Assembly (NCBI GenBank): GCA_002150815.3
Contig: NDFF03000320.1
Location: 310,001-374,000, forward strand
Direction of reading: 5' to 3'
Length of the DNA stretch: 64,000 bases
Source of the DNA: Grammothele lineata
Taxonomy: Eukaryota > Basidiomycota > Agaricomycetes > Polyporales > Polyporaceae
The notes under the pieces were generated by a model, which saw only the letters and a list, made by a program, of their open reading frames with translations, had not been told where the DNA came from and searched no databases. Positions 57,355-64,000 of the stretch are shown in pieces. Positions within the stretch are counted from its first letter, which is position 1. Each line of letters starts with the position of its first letter. The position numbers and the translations under genes are program-made.

Positions 57355-58393
57355 ATGGAGGCCCAATTCTCCGAACTCAAGCTCAACAGCTCGGTCTCGG
57401 AGCCTCTTGTGTGCCCGTTCGCGGGTTCTCACTCCACTCACTCCTCAAGTCCTCGGTCAGGTTCGCCTGCGGGAACGGAAAACTCTCAAACCCCGCTCCA
57501 ATCCGCGTCTTCTCACACCGAATATGACCAGAGCAAATGTCCCATCTTCACCCAGGAAATAGACCCGTTACTCATCAAGACGTCTCTCGAAGACCGAATT
57601 GCCTATCTCACCGATTTCCTCGGTTTCACCTCACGAGACGCGGAAATTATCAGCAAAATCGCTCCCTCGGTGAACGATGTAATCCCCTCTCTCGTTGACG
57701 GGATGTATGCGAAGTTGTTCGAGTTTGACATCACGAAGAAGGTTTTCATGACACGGAATCAGGTACGCACCGTCCTCCCCGTTCCCGGCAAGCGTGGTGT
57801 CTGATCGACGGAATGAAGGGGTTCGACGGGCCATTGCCGACGACATTAGAGGAGTTGACGTTGGACAGCGCCCAGATTGTCTTCCGAAAGGTAACGCCGA
57901 GGCATGAAGGTTGGCAGATGTGGTTCTGAGGCGTTTAATAGGTGTTCTTGAAGGCGTGGGCGCGGCGGGTATTGACGGCGGACTACTCCAATGGCAAGAC
58001 GTGGGCGTATATGGACAAAGTTGGCATCATGCATACAGGCGCTTCGCCTTTCAAGCATCAGCGCACCATGGGCATCGCGCCGTTGAACGTTCCATGCAAG
58101 TGTCTCTAAGCCAAAATCGCGCGTGTCTACATAGCAACTGACTGACAGTCTTACGCCCGCGCCACGCAGACCGTGACATCGGGCTTACGATTGGGTGGAT
58201 CCAGTCGGTTTTGCATAAGGCCATCCTGGAACTTCCGGAGAGTACCTGTCCTGTCGCGGAGAAGATCGAGGCTGTAATGGCGATCAACAAGGTTCGTCGC
58301 GTTACCTCCGAGATCCAGATCTAGTTACCCACACCGGTTCAGGTGCTCTGGATCCAAAACGATCTCTTCTCCCGCCATTACATCGGCGACTAA
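57355..58393 (+). CDS. Protoglobin-domain (globin-sensor) protein
   Basis: Heme-binding globin of the protoglobin/globin-coupled-sensor lineage. Five exons (57355-57762, 57819-57890, 57942-58095, 58170-58291, 58343-58393) give 268 codons. After a Ser-rich N-terminal leader of about 65 residues, the domain begins IDPLLIKTSLEDRIAYLTDFLGF and continues DAEIISKIAPSVNDVIPSLVDGMYAKLFEFDITKKVF, VFLKAWARRVLTADYSNGK, AYMDKVGIMHTGASPFKHQRTMG, then GLTIGWIQSVLHKAILELP and the end WIQNDLFSRHYIGD. The His in GIMHTG is the best candidate for the heme proximal ligand (alignment by eye to HemAT-type motifs). No output domain follows, so it is a single-domain protein that may bind O2, CO or NO. The third intron (58096-58169) needs a GC-AG splice (CAT/GCAAGT). 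Confidence 0.88.
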
Positions 58394-59958
58394 GACAACG
58401 ATTACCGCCTGACCCGTTGCTTCCCTGCAGGTGCGAGATGTGTAGTGCCTGTCTAAGCTTAAGTTCGTTTCAACTGACAGAACTCCAGTTTTGACGTGTG
58501 TATTATATCGGACTCTGCTTGGTTCCGTCGCGTATATGGCATATCTAATCTATGGAACACATCAATGTAGTTATTGATTATACGCCGCACCATACAGCGC
58601 TAGTCATGTATTACGAACATGTACGACACCGCGCGAATCGAAGATCTAGCAGTCTTAACCGAGGTACGCGAGCAGGTCTCGTCCGGAGAATGCGCCGCCG
58701 GAGCGTTGAGTGGCGAGGCTTCCCTAAATGGTAACTATGTTCGAGAAGCCACCGCCTTTATACAGCCTTTTGCCATATGTGTACTCGAGACCTGCTTCAT
58801 GCGCGAAAGGCAATGCTTGAATAAGGTATAGCACGACATGGGCCCAGACGGAGGCAAATGACTTCCGCGGGGTGAGGACGCGGTATTCTTGGATTGACTC
58901 GGTCCAGGGCGGGAACTTCGACCATGAGGCAGACGGAAACGCTCTCGGGGCTCACAAGTGTCGAAAAGCTATATCCTCAGGACAATAGATGTCGGACCAG
59001 CGCTCTGATAACTTTCCGTATGTACCATGTCTCCGATGTTGGGACAGGGAAAGACCTGTACGGGTGTTGCTGCGTAGTGTCGAGAACGCTAGGCGTCAAC
59101 ACTGCGCTTAATGATGACATCACATTATAGCAGTGGTAGTACAGTCAACCGATCCGCTGCTCAGCGATGTGAGAGCACCGATCGGGAGGCCTTGTAGCCC
59201 AGGATCTTGAGATTCTGCAGGGTCCAGTCCATTGCTGTACTTGGCGATTTGGCAGATCCTGACATGAAGGCACACGGACTTTCTGGAACTGGACACCACA
59301 CGCCGAACGAAGCCCTCAGGGAACGCGAATGGAAAGAAGGCGCAGCCGGTTCCAAATTGATGATCTCGATCCGTTTTAGCTACGCGAGGATACGCAGGAG
59401 AAATCGCCGGAGAAGCAGGCTTGCGCAGGGGCAGCTACCGAGCGTGTACTGCCAGCGGAGAACGTGGTGGTGTGTGTCACGATGGTGGGCGGATGTCTGA
59501 GTGCTGACAGCAGCGCGGCAGTAGCGGGTGAAGCTAGCTGGAGAGAGGCGGGCACAGCACGACAACAGGATTAGACGGGGCGGACGGAGCGGACGAGGTC
59601 AGACGCGAGGAGGAGCTGGCAGAGCGAGGGCAGAGTAATGACGTTTGCGGCCGACACGAGAGCGCTTAGGGCGCTTGTGCGCCACGTGCGCGCCCGTCGG
59701 GGGCAGGCCAACTGCAAAGGCGGTGCCGCATGTATCGCCCTCCTCTCAGCCAACTGCCATGACGCGAGGGATGGTCCCGGCCGTCGCCTCCGCCGCGTAT
59801 GGATGCACTCGGTGCGACCGGCGGGGGCACAGGACGACCGGCGGGTAGCGGGCACTACAAAACCCAGAAAGCCCCGATGTCCGAGCAGCAGAGGCATCCG
59901 CGGCTTCGACGGCAGAAACACCCGCGAGCAGGCAACGTCAAGGGGACCGCGCTCAAGG
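58394..59958. other. Intergenic region with no recognised gene
   Basis: About 1.57 kb between two plus-strand genes. Open frames of up to 138 codons overlap each other in several frames and have no motif. No tRNA, repeat or transposon sequence was recognised. It should contain the protoglobin 3' UTR and the promoter of the phosphatase gene. Confidence 0.4.
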
Positions 59959-60760
59959 ATGGTCTGGAGGAACATCAACACCGTCATCGACGGTAAGCTC
60001 TACTTGGGCACGTGAGTACACGCGTCTCGCACTGCTTGCCATTGACAGCTATCTTCTACCATGGAACGAACGCCTTTGACTAATCCGCACTTGCCCCTTA
60101 GGATCGACGCTGCCATCTCGCCTAGGGCGCTCGCAGACAGGCGTATCACGCATATAGTGTCTGTGGGCAATGAGCCTATTCCGGCCGACAACCCTGCGTC
60201 GGGTATCCGCCATCTCCGCATCCGCGTCGAGGACGTCGACTACGCTGACCTCCTTATTCATCTCCCCGCGGCTTGCCGCTTCATCGACGAGGCTCTCAGC
60301 ACAGGAGGCGTCGTGCTCGTGCACTGTGTGCAAGGCCTGTCTCGGAGCGCCACTGTCGTCGCTGCATACTGTGGGTTGACCGTCCTGCCCTTTACGTTTT
60401 CTGCCTCCATTGACTTCACGATTTCAGTGATGTACTCTAGACGTGTTGAAGCGAGCGAGGCCATGGAAATCGTACGCCGGGGTACGGAAATCCGAGCCTT
60501 GCCAGATTCCGAAGTCCACTGACAGCTTGACCAATGCAGCGCGTGAACAAGTGTGGATCATTCCGGGCTTCCAGGTAAGCTCGGTTACATTGCCTCACGC
60601 TTCTCTTCGGAGCACTCGTCTCACAGAAAGATGCCAGGAACAACTCGTTTTATTCGGTTTATGCCGCTACAACCCGTCGCCCAGCGAGGGTATCTACGTT
60701 AAGTGGCGGCAGAAGATTGATCGCTACCTTCAGCAGCAGGCGCAGGGATCGCGTCGCTGA
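59959..60760 (+). CDS. Dual-specificity protein phosphatase
   Basis: Cysteine-based phosphatase that removes phosphate from Ser/Thr and Tyr residues. Five exons (59959-60011, 60102-60370, 60428-60481, 60540-60574, 60638-60760) give 177 codons. The N-terminus VWRNINTVIDGKLYLG is followed by a typical DSP core: RRITHIVSVGNEPI, LRIRVEDVDYADLL (Asp of the general-acid loop), LPAACRFIDEALSTGGVVL, and the active site HCVQGLSRSATVVAAY with the catalytic Cys at about residue 93, Arg and Ser present. After the core come VEASEAMEIVRR, VWIIPGFQEQLVLFG, and a short tail YVKWRQKIDRYLQQQ. No additional domain is present, so the substrate is unknown. The Cys, Arg and loop Asp indicate an active enzyme. The start methionine is judged from the intron phase and the family start. 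Confidence 0.85.
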
Positions 60761-61307
60761 GGTCCTACAGAAACTTTGCACTCACCGAGAAAGAGCTTCA
60801 ATGACCTGAGCTCCTCGATGGATCGACTCTACATGTTTTGCTGCATAGACGTCCTACTGCTCTCATATGTTCTTGTGTTCGCCAGCTTACCGCCACTCTG
60901 TTTGTTGTATCACCAGTTAGCAGTTGCCATTCCCGCGGTCTGTAACTTATACTCGTATTGTAGCACACGTTAACATCGACACTGCTAATGTTACACGATC
61001 TGGTGGTCTGTGACCTACGTCGGCGATGCTGTTTCCAAGCGCTTGAACAGAGCGCGAATATTAAGTCGGCTTTATATAAACTTGAACTAGGGGGCGTCTG
61101 TCCTGAACACACGTGGGGTAAGGAAGCCGATGACGTCGTTGGGCGCGTTCGATTATTGGACGCGCCGTCGGTGGCTGACCCCCACGACGTTCACCCTAAC
61201 TGCCACACGCTCACTTCCCACCTCTCGTCCTTCCTTCACTGCACGCTTATTCCTCCACCCAGGACGCTAGCCGAAACACTTCCTACTGCTCTGCACAGTC
61301 TACACAT
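60761..61307. other. Intergenic region
   Basis: 547 bp between the phosphatase stop and the modelled start of the alpha/beta hydrolase. No family motifs in the short open frames, apart from the hydrolase N-terminal ambiguity discussed in the findings. Confidence 0.45.
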
Positions 61308-64000
61308 ATGCCCGTTTCAACAGCTTCCGCAGCTCTCCATATAACACCTGGTATGTCAACTGGTGCCTCGGATCACGCGTCGGCGTCGTCCCAGAATTGT
61401 AACTGGAACGTCCGCTGTTAGTCGTTTTAAAAACATTTCTACAACATACCAAGCGCAAAGGCATCAAGTTTAAAGACGGGGACAAGAGCGAAGCAGCTTG
61501 GGATGACATTTTCTATGACGAGTATGCTCAAAGACCGACCTGCATGGCGGCTGGCACTTCGGCTCATCTAACCCACAGGGCATTCCACATTGTTAAAGCT
61601 TTCATAGAATTGGGAACCAAAAATACAGTAGAATCCCTACAAGCTTTGTACGTTCCGTATTCCGCCTTTCTGGGGAGTTCTAGGCACTGACTTGCGCGGA
61701 ACGCAGCACGAACACACATGTTCCTGCACCGTTTTGGTGCGCCGTTGTTCCTGCCAGGATACCTTTATCAGTGTGCAATCAGGCGGCAGATGCCCTCATT
61801 GAATGGTTTGGGCCGGAAGAGCTCAAGCGCGTCGTCGGCGGAGAACGGTGGTGGCAAGTGCGAGGTCTCGATTGGATAGATGCCGAGTGGATCACGGAGA
61901 AGGAATACCTCCGAGACCAGCCCTTCCCGGAAGACTCCAAGCTGAGTGACGACGAGAAGACTATTCACCGGATGGACCATCTGGACCGTGTCATGGTGAG
62001 CACGCTTGCGTGTTTCTGGTATCGTGTATCGCTCATGCTCTTGTAAAGTTGTATGTACACGGGGGTAAGTTCTGTTACGTAGACTCTAAGCCACGAGGAG
62101 CTGACCTACGCATTGTCAGGCGCATTCTTTTGGGGATCAGTTAGTACGTATTTCACAGCCTTCTGACATTCGAAAGTGCTCATGATGCATAAGACACTCA
62201 CCGTTACCAGGTCATCCGTTATGGTCAGTGAGACATGACGTCACGAGACGGTAGCGCCCTTTATAGTAATCTCACTCGCATTGCCACGCACAGCCAGGAA
62301 AATCAAAGGCCGAGCCTTCGCCGTCAACTACCGGTAAGTGCCGACAGTGTTCCCTCGGCCGTCGTTCACCGACGGCATTACCCGGGATATAGGAAAGCGC
62401 CACAGTATCCCTGGCCGTGCCCGTTGCAAGATGTCCTAGCAGCCTGTATGTTCAGTACTCCCAATCCCTCACAGTTATTCAATTCACCTTTGCTCGTTCA
62501 GACTTCTACTTGACGACTCCACCTCCTGGGGCAGTGCATCAACCCGTGCCTCCCTCTAAGCTTGTGTTCGCAGGTGACTCTGCAGGAGCATCGTTATGCC
62601 TCGCTGCATTGACGGTCCTCAGGGATCTCTGTCTTCCTCAGCCGGCAGGGGCAGTGTTGATCAGTCCATGGGTAGATCTCACCCACAGCTTTCCCAGTGT
62701 GATGAACAATACGACGACTGTACGTTTAACTATTCACCGCTGGCAACAATGAGATCCACTATACTGATGTAGGGGGTGTCAGGATATCATACCTCCACAT
62801 GGCTTCATCCATAAACCTTCGCCCCTCTGGCCGGTGCACCCAAAGCCGGAGGGTGGGTACACTCGAGTGATCCCTACCAAGACGAAACCGCCGCCGGAAC
62901 CGGGACATGCCGACACACTCAAGCCCAGTGCTAGCGAAGCCTTAGAACGGAAGGAAGAACGAATGCAGCAAACTTCCCGGTGGGGCGAGGAAGTACACGC
63001 ATCAGATCTACAAGATGATCCCAAGGAGGTAATGTCACAGCATGAGATGGTTTCCTCGGGCGAACCAGATGCGACGAGAGGTGGCGTCACACCTGAAGTA
63101 CGGCGTTCTTCACCCGACTCTGTGCCAGAAGACGCTGAAGCAGACGTCGACTACTGGGAGCCAAAGCCTCCGAAGGTGCTCATGCAGGATCCAAATGTGA
63201 CCCCCTGGGAATTGCGTGCACAAATCCAACTCTATGCCACAACCGAGTACGTCAGTTGGCGACTCTTTTTGACCACTGTGCTGACCAAGAATACAGGCAA
63301 TTGTCTCACCCGCTTGTCTCTCCCATTCTTCAATCGTCCTTAGGAAACCTCTGCCCTTTATACATCCTTTGTGGGAATGGTGAATGCCTTAGGGACGAGA
63401 TTATGTACATCGCACATAAAGCGGCGCATCCTAAGAAGTATCCCGTGAGGCAGGGCATTCTCCGGGATGGCTGCCGCCAGATGGACAACGTTGAGAAGTT
63501 TCAAACACCCACAAAGGTATTCGCTTCCGATGCCTTGACTTAAGGTATCATATCTAATTTATCTTAGGTCCATCTACAGGTCTTCGATGGTTGGTTCTCC
63601 CTCGGCCTATCTCTTGTGGCAGATGGGGCGAGTGTTGACTGTCATTATCAGACATGTGCCATGTCTTGACAGTGTTCACATTCACCGATGCGGTAGGAAG
63701 GTTTAACAGAAGATCGCGGTCATTATATTAATGGTAGCTTCTGTCAGGCGAAGTACGCCTATCGCGCTATCGCACAATTTGTGAGACACGTTACCGATAA
63801 TTCCGAGGAGCACCTGGAACGCAACCCGTTCCCAGAGCTGCACAGGCCGCCGTCTCCGATCTCTGCCTCGGAGCCAGTGCACCACGAGACACACAAGGCG
63901 ACAGATCATCCGGAAGGACACTTGACTTCCCATCACTCCGACGTAGAGTTGTATCTTGCGAACAAGGCGAAGGTTGAGAGGGAGGTCCAGAAGGGTGAAG
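61308..64000 (+). CDS. Alpha/beta hydrolase (fold-3, HSL-type), 3' end cut by window edge
   Basis: Carboxylesterase/lipase of the alpha/beta-hydrolase fold-3 group, probably acting on lipid esters at a membrane. Many small exons are read in phase: MPVSTASAALHITP (61308-61350) joined at 61422 to VVLKTFLQHTKRKGIKFKDG; AFHIVKAFIELGTKNT; VCNQAADALIEWFGPEEL, VVGGERWWQVRGLDWIDAEWI; LYVHGGAFFWGSV (the HGG oxyanion-hole motif); VNYRKAPQYPWPCPLQD; VFAGDSAGASLCLAAL (nucleophilic Ser elbow); AVLISPWVDLTHSFPS; then a long charged insertion (about 62880-63170); PLYILCGNGECLRDE with the likely Asp-box region; and DDMCHVLTVFTF carrying the catalytic His. Reading continues (LERNPFPELHRPPSP) past base 64000. 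The 5' end is doubtful: a second, more family-like N-terminus in another frame contains a stop (see findings). The long insertion between catalytic elements is typical of basidiomycete members. Confidence 0.8.

Overview
This window is nuclear DNA from a filamentous basidiomycete, most likely an agaricomycete. The evidence is GC-rich coding DNA, genes split by many 47-110 bp spliceosomal introns, and families typical of that group: large F-box-like proteins, a Ser/Thr-rich GPI-anchored surface protein, a membrane-anchored GH9 endoglucanase, a fungal protoglobin and a Liz1/Dal5-type transporter. I built the gene models by hand, joining exons whose phases agree and whose product reads as a recognisable family. 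No CRISPR array, rRNA, tRNA or intact transposon was seen.

Layout. 0-6 kb (minus strand): ESF2 (cut by the left edge), an aldo/keto reductase with an in-frame stop, and a Gfo/Idh/MocA oxidoreductase. 5.9-8.1 kb (plus): GH9 endoglucanase with a C-terminal membrane anchor. 8.3-13.2 kb (minus): MET10 (sulfite reductase flavoprotein) and uracil phosphoribosyltransferase. 14.2-18.0 kb: a divergent pair, a ubiquitin-like ER membrane protein (minus) and the PKA regulatory subunit (plus). 18.8-20.4 kb (plus): a Ser/Thr-rich single-pass protein. 21.8-26.3 kb (minus): two intronless F-box-like genes in tandem. 27.0-29.2 kb (minus): a 14-exon MFS transporter. 29.2-32.5 kb: gene-poor gap. 32.5-40.4 kb (plus): YTP1-like protein, ChaC-type gamma-glutamylcyclotransferase (12 exons), exocyst SEC10. 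40.5-46.5 kb (minus): mitochondrial AUH-type enoyl-CoA hydratase, a second Ser/Thr-rich single-pass protein, and a coiled-coil conserved protein. 47.1-50.2 kb: an ACMSD-superfamily decarboxylase (plus) converging on quinolinate phosphoribosyltransferase (minus). 50.7-53.6 kb (minus): a Kre9/KNH-like GPI protein and Gemin2. 54.0-60.8 kb: a lysine-rich nuclear protein, a His-rich protein (minus), a protoglobin and a dual-specificity phosphatase. 61.3 kb to the end: an alpha/beta hydrolase cut by the right edge.

Most genes are housekeeping (ribosome biogenesis, snRNP assembly, exocytosis, cAMP signalling, sulfur, pyrimidine and NAD metabolism) and do not form one pathway. The one functionally suggestive neighbourhood is the tail-to-tail pair around 47-50 kb, whose products could act on either side of the ACMS/quinolinate branch point of NAD biosynthesis. 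The most unusual sequence features are splice and reading-frame anomalies: a GA-AG intron needed in the AUH gene, GC-AG introns in the ChaC and protoglobin genes, an in-frame TAG in the aldo/keto reductase, and a competing broken reading frame at the start of the last hydrolase. I did not find convincing evidence of a wholly new biological system.
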